DNA of 64,000 bases from Mesorhizobium sp. AR07. GTDB taxonomy: Bacteria > Pseudomonadota > Alphaproteobacteria > Rhizobiales > Rhizobiaceae. The notes under the pieces were generated by a model. That model was not told the DNA's origin and made no database searches. It saw only the letters and a list, made by a program, of their open reading frames with translations. Of this stretch, positions 27,204 through 35,882 are shown one piece after another (position 1 is the stretch's first letter; every line of letters starts with the position of its first letter). The stretch is from contig NZ_CP080528.1 in the NCBI RefSeq assembly GCF_024746815.1, forward strand, positions 682,001 to 746,000, given 5' to 3'. A program made the translations under genes and the position numbers.

Positions 27204-28643
27204 ATGTCCGAAAGCATAAACTACAAACTCTTTATCAACGGTACGTGGCGCTCGGGCAGTGACGGCTCTGATCTTGCCCTTACCAATCCAGCTACCGAGC
27301 AGGAGTTCGGGCGCGTCGCCGTCGCCTCCGCTACGGATCTCGATGATGCTTTGATGTCTGCACAAAATAGCCTTCTGAGCTGGTCAAAGACGCCGGCCAG
27401 CGATCGTGGCACCCTTCTCGTTCGGGCCGCACGCATCCTCATAGGAAAGATCGACGCGGCTGCGACGGCACTTTCCAAGGAACAGGGGAAAACCTTGGCC
27501 GAGGCAAGAGGCGAGTATGCCCGTGCGGTTGAGACCCTCGAATGGAATGGCACGCACGCGGAAGAATTGTCGGCCCCGATTCCGATGGGTGAGACGAGGA
27601 TGATCGTACCGGAAGGGATCGGGGTGGTTGCTGCGTTCACGCCATGGAACTATCCAGCCGTTCTGAATGCCCGTAAGCTTGCCGCGCCGCTAGCGGCAGG
27701 CTGCGCGGTAATCCTGAAGGGCGCGGAAGAAACTCCAAGCGCCGGCGTCTTCATTGTCGAGGCGCTGGAGGAAGCTGGAATACCGACCGGCGTTGTGAGT
27801 CTGGTTTTCGGCAATCCACCAATGATCTCCGAACACTTGCTGGGCTCTCCTATTGTTCGAGCGCTGACTTTCACTGGCTCGACGCCCGTGGGCAAGCAGC
27901 TTGCCAAGATTGCAGCGAACAACCTACAGCGCTGTGTTCTGGAGCTTGGCGGACACTCGCCCATTGTGGTATTTGAAGACACCGATCTGTCGAAGGCTGT
28001 CTCGGCCATTTCCGAGTACAAGTTCGAATGTGCCGGCCAGAGCTGTAATGCGCCGAGCCGCGTTCTCGTCGCTCGACGGATTTACGAGACCTTCTTGGCA
28101 AAGCTTGTCGAGGCAGCGGCCAGGATCCGGATTGGCAACCCCGACGATCCGGCGACCGAGATGGGACCCATGGCGAATGCTAGACGCATCGAGGCCATGG
28201 AGCGCCTGACAAAAGACGCTGTCGATCGCGGAGCGAAGGTCGAAACTGGTGGCGCCCGCCTTGATCGATCCGGCTTTTATTGGGCACCGACCATCCTCAG
28301 CAACGTACATCCCGAGTCGAAAGTCCTTCGTGAAGAACCATTCGGACCGATCCTGACAGTCGCCCCCTTCGACTCGATCGAGCAGGCAATCGAAGAAGCA
28401 AACGCCACCGAGTATGGACTGGCCTCCTATTTCTTCAGCAACTCGCCTGATGTTCAGAAACGAATGATCAACAGCCTCTTGGCCGGAGCCGTAAGCGTCA
28501 ACTACCTCAAGGGCGTCTCTGCAGATGCACCAAATGCCGGCATCAATCAGAGCGGATATGGCTACGAAGGTGGCGTTGAAGGGTTGAGAACCTTCCAGAA
28601 CCTGAAGCTCGTCAACGCGGCTGGCCCTTTGGCGATCAGATAG
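27204..28643 (+). CDS. NAD(P)-dependent aldehyde dehydrogenase (succinate-semialdehyde type)
   Basis: The 479-residue protein has the complete ALDH fold: Asn149 in FTPWNYP, the FTGSTPVGK cofactor segment, catalytic Glu247 in VLELGG and nucleophile Cys281 in CAGQSCNAPSR, then EEPFGPIL. The profile fits GabD/SSADH-like enzymes that oxidise semialdehydes to carboxylates. It is a natural partner for the aminotransferase at 22 kb, and first gene of a plus-strand operon continuing with the AtuA-like, DUF4387 and class I hydratase genes. It resembles y4uC of pNGR234a as I recall it. No disruption is seen. Confidence 0.92.
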   Translation: MSESINYKLFINGTWRSGSDGSDLALTNPATEQEFGRVAVASATDLDDALMSAQNSLLSWSKTPASDRGTLLVRAARILIGKIDAAATALSKEQGKTLAEARGEYARAVETLEWNGTHAEELSAPIPMGETRMIVPEGIGVVAAFTPWNYPAVLNARKLAAPLAAGCAVILKGAEETPSAGVFIVEALEEAGIPTGVVSLVFGNPPMISEHLLGSPIVRALTFTGSTPVGKQLAKIAANNLQRCVLELGGHSPIVVFEDTDLSKAVSAISEYKFECAGQSCNAPSRVLVARRIYETFLAKLVEAAARIRIGNPDDPATEMGPMANARRIEAMERLTKDAVDRGAKVETGGARLDRSGFYWAPTILSNVHPESKVLREEPFGPILTVAPFDSIEQAIEEANATEYGLASYFFSNSPDVQKRMINSLLAGAVSVNYLKGVSADAPNAGINQSGYGYEGGVEGLRTFQNLKLVNAAGPLAIR

Positions 28644-28691
28644 GGGGCCTGGTCACATCGCCAGTCGCGAGACCAATTGGAGTTTTCGCCG

Positions 28692-29636
28692 TGGACGAGA
28701 TCAGAATCTGTCACCGACTGCGATACTGGGGCATGGCTTCCCGGTGGCGTCATTCCAAGAAGGCCTCCGACGGAGCCCGCACGTCATCGCAGTGGATGCC
28801 GGTTCAAGCGATCCAGGCCCATACTACCTCGGCGCTGGCGTTTCCTTCACTGATCGAAGCGCCGTGAAGCGCGATCTCCAAATCATTCTGCGGGCGGGAA
28901 TTGCCCGCGAGATTCCCGTCATCATCAGTTCGGCAGGTGGGGCCAATCCCCACCTCATGCGGCACCGCATCGCGGATCGGCTCGACCGCGCCAAGGACGC
29001 CATCGCGTCCGAAGACAAGCTACGGCTACGTTTCGCGACGATCGATTCCGAACTCGATAGAGAAGCGATCGAGGCAGCCTTCAATCAGGCGCGTATTTCT
29101 TCCTGTGGCGGTTCCCCCGAGCTTACAGAGCGTGACATAAAGGAGAGCGAACATATCGTCGCGCAACTCGCATTTACCCGGTCCTGGCGGGATCCTAGAC
29201 TTAACCGACACGCGCTTCGAGCAAGTGGGCGAACGATGTGGTAAGGATCGCTTTTTTCATAAAGGGAATGCGCTGCTACCGACGCGATTGTGCATTTCAG
29301 CTGTGGATTGAGGGGCTCCAACTCGAAATGGTCTCTGCGAAGAGTGCCAAGCATGTCATCGAGGCCGTGGCCGGCACGGCGACGCTCGCGAAATCGATCT
29401 GGGCGGTTTCGCTCGGTCCACGATGCTTCATCTCGGATTTCCCGACAGAATCTCGACCGCGGGGCAACCTCGCCTTCCCTTACTCACCGTCAGACTTTGA
29501 TGCGGGAGAGGTGTTCGAGTTCAGTATCTATCACCTGATGCTGGTCGACGACCCGACGATCTTCTTTCCGACGGTTATCGAAAATATTGGCGACGCCAGA
29601 GGCGAAAGTGGGTGTCAAGCTAATCGATATCGCTAG
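28692..29636 (+). pseudogene. AtuA-like (DUF1446) gene, frameshifted and internally deleted
   Basis: A GTG at 28692 (GGAG upstream) opens VDEIRI. A missing base near 28708 shifts the frame to SPTAILGHGFPVASFQEG, then VIAVDAGSSDPGPYYLGAGV, PVIISSAGGANPHLM. A second break near 29185 separates a segment GGILDLTDTRFEQV from the C-terminal part SRPRGNLAFPYSPSDFDAGE and VFEFSIYHLMLVDDPTIFFP. Full-length relatives have about 450 residues; this region could code only about 315, so roughly a third is deleted. The family function is unknown; it is named after acyclic terpene utilisation. Its stop overlaps the DUF4387 start. Confidence 0.75.
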
Positions 29637-31229
29637 CAGCCTGTCGGACTTAGCGCACCGGAGGGATATCGACTAGAATCAAGCGATTGATTCTCCAGCC
29701 AGATGTCCGGTTGTGCGATGAGCAACTTTCGAATGGTCGATCGTACGAGCGGGTTTCTTCTGCCGCCCTCGGTGGATGAATGGCTTCCCGAGCGGCACCT
29801 TGCGCGTTTTGTCGTGGAGGTTGTCGAAGGGCTGGACCTGCGGGCGATGAGCGGCAGCTATCGCGGGTCGGGTTCGGCGTCGTATCACCCGAAGGTTCTG
29901 CTTGCTGTTGTGGTTTATGGCTATGCGACGGGAGTTTTTTCGAGCCGCAAGCTTGAACGGGCGACGTATGACTCGGTGGCCTTCCGGTTTATCGCGGCGA
30001 ACGATCATCCTGACCACGATACGATAGCGGCGTTCCGGCGGCGTTTTCTCAAGGAGATCGAAGGTCTGTTTGTGCAGGTGCTGCTGCTGGCGCGCGAGAT
30101 GGGCGTTCTGAAGATGGGCACGGTTGGGCTTGACGGGACGAAGCTGCACGCCAATGCCAGCCGGCACAGCGCGCTTTCGTATGAGCATGCGGGCAAGATC
30201 GAAGCACAGCTGAAGGCCGAGGTGGCCGAACTGATGGCGAAGGCCGAAGCTGCCGATCAGGCCGACCTTCCCGATGGCTTTTCGATCCCCGAAGAACTTG
30301 CGTTGCGGGAAGAGCGGTTAGGCAAGCTTGCCGAGGCGCGCGCCAAGATCGAGGCGCGGGCCAAAGAGCGCCACGCCCGTGAGCAGGCCGAGTATGAGGC
30401 AAAACTTGCGGCGCGGCAGGAAAAGGAAAAGCGCACGGGCAAGAAGCCCGGCGGCAAGCCGCCGTCCCCACCTGCATCGGGCCCTTCGCCCACCGACCAG
30501 ATCAATCTGACTGACGAGGATTCGCGCATCATGCCGGTGGCCGGCGGCGGGTTCGAGCAATGCTACAATGCGCAGGCCGTCGTCGCTGAAGGCAGCCTGC
30601 TGGTGGTCGCGGCGGAGGTGGTGCAGGCGGCCAACGACAAACAGCAGCTTGCGCCGATGGTCTACAAGATCACGGCCTTGCCGGACGAGGTGGGACGGCC
30701 CGATACGCTGTTGGCCGACAGCGGCTACTTCAGCGCTGCCAATGTCGATGCCTGCGCGAACGCCGGCATCGAGCCGCTGATCGCCACGGGCCGGCAGGCG
30801 CATTACCCGCCGCTCAGCGAGCGGCTTGCCGAGCCACCGCCGCCGCCGGAAAATCCGACGCCTGTCGAGGCCATGGCCCACCGCCTGAAGACACCCGAAG
30901 GCAAAAGGCTCTATGCGTTGCGCAAGCAGACACCGGAGCCGGTGTTCGGCATCATCAAATCCGTTCTGGGCTTCCGGCAGTTCTCGATGCGCGGCCACAA
31001 AAAGGCTTGCGGCGAATGGAACCTCGTGACCATGACCTGGAACATCAAGCGCATGTTCGCCCTGATGCCAGCCTGATGGGGGCGTCATCAAAGCCTGAAG
31101 ACCGCCAAAGCGTCCACCGGTCAAAAATCGCCGACCAAAGCCTCTCTCGGACCGGCTCCTGGCCATTCACAGGTCTCGACCAGCCAGAGCCACTCTGCCT
31201 TCGATTGAAGACATCAGTCCGACAGGCTG
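29637..31229 (+). mobile_element. IS1182-family element, copy 2
   Basis: The 1593-bp element with repeats CAGCCTGTCGGACT/AGTCCGACAGGCTG is flanked by CTAG (29633-29636, 31230-31233). It appears the same as copy 1 but inverted, and disrupts the DUF4387 gene within the plus-strand operon. Confidence 0.93.
29703..31076 (+). CDS. IS1182-family transposase
   Basis: Its 457 residues are the same as those encoded at 20274-21647, including the Lys/Glu-rich insertion and both Asp motifs (VGLDGTKLH, TLLADSGYFS). The apparent identity implies a very recent duplication. It may provide an outward strong or weak promoter for the downstream hydratase gene; this cannot be judged from sequence alone. Confidence 0.95.
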   Translation: MSGCAMSNFRMVDRTSGFLLPPSVDEWLPERHLARFVVEVVEGLDLRAMSGSYRGSGSASYHPKVLLAVVVYGYATGVFSSRKLERATYDSVAFRFIAANDHPDHDTIAAFRRRFLKEIEGLFVQVLLLAREMGVLKMGTVGLDGTKLHANASRHSALSYEHAGKIEAQLKAEVAELMAKAEAADQADLPDGFSIPEELALREERLGKLAEARAKIEARAKERHAREQAEYEAKLAARQEKEKRTGKKPGGKPPSPPASGPSPTDQINLTDEDSRIMPVAGGGFEQCYNAQAVVAEGSLLVVAAEVVQAANDKQQLAPMVYKITALPDEVGRPDTLLADSGYFSAANVDACANAGIEPLIATGRQAHYPPLSERLAEPPPPPENPTPVEAMAHRLKTPEGKRLYALRKQTPEPVFGIIKSVLGFRQFSMRGHKKACGEWNLVTMTWNIKRMFALMPA

Positions 31230-31529
31230 CTAGCGTGGTGAGAAGCAAGAATTCGGGTCCTTTTGAGATGACGCTCGACATTATCTTCAAGACGCGCAGC
31301 CTCTACGATCAGGTCAAAGCGCTGAACGCTATAAACGAGGCTGTCATCTCGCGCCTCTACGCCGTTGAGCGGGTGTGCTCGCATCAAGGTCATATCGTTT
31401 GATCCAGCATCCGCCCTAAGATTACTTTTCCGAGGCGTATCGCTTCTGGAAAAGTGGGAGACACTGACATTTACGGGGCCCAACAGCATGCGCCATTGCT
31501 GACGCTGAACATAAAAGGGATGTACGCCA

Positions 31530-33050
31530 TTGAGTAGCAAGCAAACCGTCGTCAGCGGGAAGGATATCACGAGAAGCATCGCAGATGCGCTTCAGTATGT
31601 CTCCTATTATCATCCGGCCGACTACATTCGCTATCTTTCGGCCGCCTATGAGCGCGAGGAGAGCGTTGCAGCAAAAAACGCCATGGCGCAAATCCTGGTT
31701 AACTCACGAATGGCGGCGTTCGGTCGGCGGCCGATCTGCCAAGACACGGGGATTGTCGTCGTTTTCGCAAAAATTGGGATGTCAGCCCGGATCGACAGCG
31801 ACGGTAGTTTGATCGATTTGGTCAACGAGGGTGTTCGAGAGGCCTATCTCGATCCGGACAATCCGCTGCGCCCATCCATCGTTTCGGATCCACTGGCCAG
31901 CAGAAAGAATACGCGCGACAATACCCCCGCAGTCGTCCACGTCGATCTGGTCCCGGGTGACAAGATCACGTTCATCGTAGCGGCCAAGGGTGGCGGATCT
32001 GAGAACAAGGCGCAGTTCACGACATTGAATCCGAGCGCCTCGGTTTCCGATTGGGTTGTCGATACAATGTCGACGCTAGGCAGTGGCTGGTGTCCACCCG
32101 GCCTGATCGCCGTTGGAGTGGGGGGCAGCGCCGAAAAAGCGATGCTGATGGCCAAAGAGGTCCTTAATGAGCCGATCGACATGTTCGACCTGCTTGCCCG
32201 CGGACCTTCGAGCCCCGAAGAGGAGCTTCGCGTAGACCTCTATCAGCGCATCAACGCGTTGGGGATCGGTGCGCAGGGACTTGGTGGCCTCACAACGGTC
32301 GTCGATGTGAAAGTTGCTACTTACCCGAGCCACGCTGCGTCGAAGCCCGTTGCATTGATTCCTCAATGTGCCGCAAATCGCCATGTCAAGTTCACGCTGG
32401 ATGGCACTGGCCCGGCCGTCTTGACACCGCCAGACATGAACGATTGGCCTGATATCGACTACGGCAGCACGTTTTCGGCAGGTGCCCGGCGGGTCAATCT
32501 GGATACGTTGACGAAAGAGGAAATCGCTATGTGGCACGCAGGCGAAACGTTGTTGCTCTCAGGAAAGATGCTGACGGGGCGAGATGCAGCGCACAAACGG
32601 ATCGTCGATCTTTTTGATGCAGGCAAGCCGCTCCCCGTCGATATGAAAGGTCGCGTGATCTACTACGTCGGACCAGTCCGCGCTGTGCGGGACGAGATCG
32701 TAGGGCCAGCCGGACCGACGACTTCCACGCGAATGGATAGCTTCACTGAGAAGGTCCTGGAGGCGACAGGGCTCTACGCCATGGTTGGAAAAGCCGAACG
32801 CGGGCCTGTCGCAATAGAGGCGATTGTGAAACACCGTACTCCATACATGATCGCAATTGGCGGCGCTGCATACCTGATATCGAAGTCGATCAAATCTGCT
32901 CGCGTCCTTGCTTTTGAGGACTTAGGCATGGAAGCGATCCACGAATTCGAGGTCCAGGACATGCCGGTGACGATGGCCGTCGACGTAGAAGGCAACTCTA
33001 TCCACAAAAGCGGTCCAGCCGAATGGCGTCAGCGGATCGCCCGTCTCTAG
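31530..33050 (+). CDS. Class I fumarase-type hydratase (fumarate or mesaconate hydratase)
   Basis: A 506-residue single-chain class I hydro-lyase. Three Cys for the [4Fe-4S] cluster are visible: Cys70 in RRPICQDTG, Cys188 in GSGWCPPG and Cys280 in IPQCAANRH. The alpha domain (about 1-300) is followed by the beta domain with LLLSGKMLTGRDAAHKR, VGPAGPTTSTRMD and GKAERGP. It adds water to fumarate or a methylated analogue. Neighbouring AtuA/DUF4387 and CitE-like genes make mesaconate-to-citramalate hydration a plausible alternative. The start is TTG with AAAGGGA upstream, overlapping the DUF4387 stop, so it was translationally coupled; IS1182 now separates it from the upstream operon promoter. 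Confidence 0.9.
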   Translation: MSSKQTVVSGKDITRSIADALQYVSYYHPADYIRYLSAAYEREESVAAKNAMAQILVNSRMAAFGRRPICQDTGIVVVFAKIGMSARIDSDGSLIDLVNEGVREAYLDPDNPLRPSIVSDPLASRKNTRDNTPAVVHVDLVPGDKITFIVAAKGGGSENKAQFTTLNPSASVSDWVVDTMSTLGSGWCPPGLIAVGVGGSAEKAMLMAKEVLNEPIDMFDLLARGPSSPEEELRVDLYQRINALGIGAQGLGGLTTVVDVKVATYPSHAASKPVALIPQCAANRHVKFTLDGTGPAVLTPPDMNDWPDIDYGSTFSAGARRVNLDTLTKEEIAMWHAGETLLLSGKMLTGRDAAHKRIVDLFDAGKPLPVDMKGRVIYYVGPVRAVRDEIVGPAGPTTSTRMDSFTEKVLEATGLYAMVGKAERGPVAIEAIVKHRTPYMIAIGGAAYLISKSIKSARVLAFEDLGMEAIHEFEVQDMPVTMAVDVEGNSIHKSGPAEWRQRIARL

Positions 33051-33387
33051 GGCTCTGAAGCGATCATCGTCGTGGCGGCAAAGCGTCTGCGCCGACGAGG
33101 CCGCAGGTCGTGTTCCCCAGGCGTCGGAACTCGCCGACCAAGCACATGCGGCAATGACGATGCGCCCCTTGGCAAGGCCACGCGTCGGATCATGCAGCCG
33201 ACCGGGACCAATAGAGGAAAGGCTAAGGTGCGGACGAAATGAACAGGGTGGCGGCCGAATCGCCAGCGACATTTGCGCCGCTCCGGAACCCGGTCTTTCG
33301 CTCGATCGGGCCACGCAGGTTTCCAGCCTAATGTTTGATCCCAGGCTTTGATGGTGCATCATTATCGCACGAATCAAAGGAAGCACT
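33051..33387. other. Spacer before the IS481-type gene
   Basis: No recognisable gene. The last ~50 bases presumably belong to the IS481 end; no clear terminator after the hydratase gene was found. Confidence 0.4.
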
Positions 33388-33962
33388 ATGGGCCAGGTTC
33401 TTCATGGGAGCGCCACGACGACAGAGGCAGTCCGTCGAGCGATACAGCATAGTCAAGAGAGCCTGAGGCAGCTTGCGAGGCGCTACGGGATCAATCAGAA
33501 GACGGTTGCGAAGTGGAAGAATCGGACTTCGGTCGCCGATGTGCCGACAGGGCCAAAGAGCCCCGCCTCGACGGTGTTGACGATCGAGGAAGAGGCCGTG
33601 ATCGTCGCCTTTCGGCAGTACACCCTGCTGCCGCTCGATGATTGCCTCTATGCGTTGCAGCCGACGATCCCGGCGCTGACGCGTTCATCCCTGCATCGTT
33701 GCCTGCAGCGTCACGGGATCAGCCGCCTGCCAGAGGTCGAAGGCGAGGAGCGAGTCAAAACGAAGTTCAAGAGCTACCCGATCGGCTTCTTCCATATCGA
33801 TATCGCCGAGGTACAGACCGCGCAGGGCAAGCTCTACATGTTCGTCGCCATCGATCGGACTAGCAAGTTCGCCTTCGTCGAACTTCACCAAGAAGCCAAA
33901 CGGCGCACCGCCGGCGATTTCCTGCGCCATCTCGTCGAAGCAGTCCCCTACAAGATCACTAA

Positions 33963-35283
33963 GGGTCTGTTGAACAATATGTGAATCCGGAATTCGGTTT
34001 TTTGCGGTTTGAGGATTCCCTTTGGCTGGTGGACTTTCTAGACTCGCTTTGTGATTGACGAAGCGGCGATCCGTTTGAGGTATGAGGCGGTGGGTCCCTT
34101 GCTCGACGAGCGGGGCCGGCGGCGGTTTGCAGCGGCCGAGGCTCTGGCGGCGGGCCATGGCGGCATCATGGTGGTCTCGCGGATCACGGGCGTGGCGCGC
34201 AGCACGATTGGTCGGGGCCTTGTGGAGTTGCGCGACGAGGCGGCTCTGGATTTGACCCGGGCGCGACGGCCTGGCGGAGGACGTAAGGCGCTGGCGAGCC
34301 TGGACGCGACCTTGCTGGACGATCTGCGCGGCCTGGTTGATCCGGTCACGCGAGGCGACCCGCAAGCCCCGCTGCTGTGGACCTCCAAGAGCTTGCGCCA
34401 TCTGGCCGAGGGGTTGCGGGCGCTGGGCCACAAGATCGGCCACAACACGGTGGCGACCCTTCTGCGTGGGCTGGGCTATAGCCTGCAGGCCAACCGCAAG
34501 ACCCTGGAAGGCGCCAGCCATCCCGACCGCGACGCGCAGTTCCACTACATCAACCGCCAGGTGGGTGCGGCGCTTCGAGGCAGGTGAACCAGCGATCTCG
34601 GTGGACACCAAGAAGAAAGAGCTGGTGGGCGACTTCAAGAATGGCGGGCGCGACTATCGTCCAGCCGGCCAACCGGAGCCGGTACGGGTCCACGACTTCC
34701 TCGTTCCGGAGCTTGGCCGCGCAGCGCCTTACGGCGTCTATGACATCGGCGACAACAAGGGCTGGGTCAGCGTCGGCATCGACCATGACACCGCCGACTT
34801 CGCAGTTAACGCGATCGGCCGGTGGTGGCGGCTGATGGGACAAGCACGCTATCCCAAGGCTAGACATCTGGTAATCACGGCCGACGGCGGCGGCAGCAAC
34901 GGCTCGCGCGTGCGCCTGTGGAAGCTGAGGCTGCAAACCCTGGCCGACGAATTGGGCCTGACCATCACCGTCTGCCACCTGCCGCCCGGCACCAGCAAAT
35001 GGAACAAGATCGAACATCGCCTGTTCTCGTTCATCACCCAGAACTGGCGCGGCCGGCCACTGCTCAGCCATCAAGTCATCGTCGAACTGATCGCCGCCAC
35101 CAAGACCAAGGCGGGCCTCACCGTTCGCTCCGAGATCGATCCCAACCTCTACCCCGCCGGCGTCAAGGTCACCGACCAGGAAATGGCGACCATCAACATC
35201 CGTCGCCATGCATTCCACGGCGAATGGAACTACACCATCACACCACGAACCAAACCGTGACGTAGTTGTTCTTCAACAGGCCC
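33963..35283 (+). mobile_element. ISAzo13-family element
   Basis: The 1321-bp element starts GGGTCTGTTGAACAA and ends in the inverted form TTGTTCTTCAACAGGCCC. A TAA duplication flanks it at 33960-33962 and 35284-35286. It interrupts the IS481 gene at the codons for KIT-KVL. Confidence 0.85.
34051..35260 (+). pseudogene. ISAzo13-family transposase with a 4-bp duplication
   Basis: It starts at a GTG (IDEAAIRLRYEAVGPLLDER) and reads VSRITGVARSTIGRGLVEL to HYINRQV near 34562. There a tandem GGTG duplication shifts the frame to a stop at 34587. The rest, in the next frame, carries PAISVDTKKKELVGDFKN, GWVSVGIDHDTADFAVN, LVITADGGGSNGSRVRL and TSKWNKIEHRLFSFITQNW, all ISAzo13 catalytic blocks. Removing four bases would restore a protein of about 400 residues. 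Confidence 0.88.
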
Positions 35284-35716
35284 TAAGGTCCTGACCGACA
35301 ACGGCACGCACTTCACGACGCCAGGCGCCGGGGGATCGGCCGCGGCCCTGATCGTCGAGGCGCTGGCCAAGGGAGAAACCGTCTGGGCGCATGCCTTCGA
35401 ATACGCCTGCGCGCAGCTCGGTATCGAGCACCGCCTCACAAAGCCGAAGCACCCCTGGACCAACGGACAGGTCGAGCGGATGAACCGCACGATCAAGGAC
35501 GCCACCGTCAAGCGCTACCACTACGAAACCCACGACCAGTTCCTACGCCACCTCGCAGACTTCGTCGCAGCTTACAACTTTGGGCGCCGGCTGAAGACCC
35601 TGAAGGGACTCACGCCCTACGAGTTCATCTGCAAACAATGGACCATCGAGCCCGAAAAGTTCAGGCTCGATCCGATCCATCAAATGCCGGGACTAAACAC
35701 CTAAAGCGTGTCGCGA

Positions 35717-35882
35717 TTAATTGGCCTCATATCCGGCAGCCTTGAAGAAGTTTCTGCATTCGGCTGGCTCGAACAGGTGGCAGATATCGCCGAGAGCCTG
35801 GCAGAGTGCGTCGAAGGTTCTGGCCGCCTTCTTTCGCAGCCGCGCCTTGAGTTTTGAGTAGGCCATCTCGATCGTGTTGTCA
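35717..35882 (-). pseudogene. IS630-family transposase, C-terminal fragment
   Basis: It encodes EMAYSKLKARLRKKAARTFD and HLFEPAECRNFFKAAGYEAN, the typical C-terminus of IS630/DDE_3 transposases, including the final catalytic Glu block. It ends next to an AAAGCGTGTCGCGATT terminal motif. The remainder is absent; the segment abuts the 3' end of a serine recombinase gene. Confidence 0.85.

Larger units (their letters stand above)
29608..31537 (+). pseudogene. DUF4387 gene split by IS1182
   Basis: A GTG at 29608 starts GVKLIDIA; IS1182 copy 2 enters at CTAG in the ninth codon. After the element, at 31234, the gene continues SVVRSKNSGPFEMTLDIIF, then EAVISRLYAVE, and HIVFDPASALKITFPRR with two small compensating indels around 31400-31415. 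Removing IS1182 plus one CTAG gives an in-frame DUF4387 N-terminus. The reading frame ends GMYAIE with a stop at 31535-31537 that overlaps the TTG start of the hydratase gene. DUF4387 proteins are usually encoded next to AtuA-like proteins, as here. Confidence 0.8.
33388..35704 (+). pseudogene. IS481-family transposase split by ISAzo13
   Basis: The first part (33388-33962) starts MGQVLHGSATTTEAVRRAI with HTH LARRYGINQKTVAKWKNR and DDE Asp in GFFHIDIAEVQTAQGKLY. It breaks after AVPYKIT. The second part (35284-35704) resumes KVLTDNGTHFTTPGAG (second Asp), then PKHPWTNGQVERMNRTIKDA with the catalytic Glu, and ends HQMPGLNT. Removing 33963-35286 gives an uninterrupted protein of about 330 residues, so the insertion is the only defect seen. 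Confidence 0.92.

Noticed and set aside
20121..31229. Composite transposon carrying the catabolic cluster
   Set aside because: Each IS1182 copy has its own CTAG duplication, copy 2 lies inside a gene of the operon, and the operon continues outside the pair.
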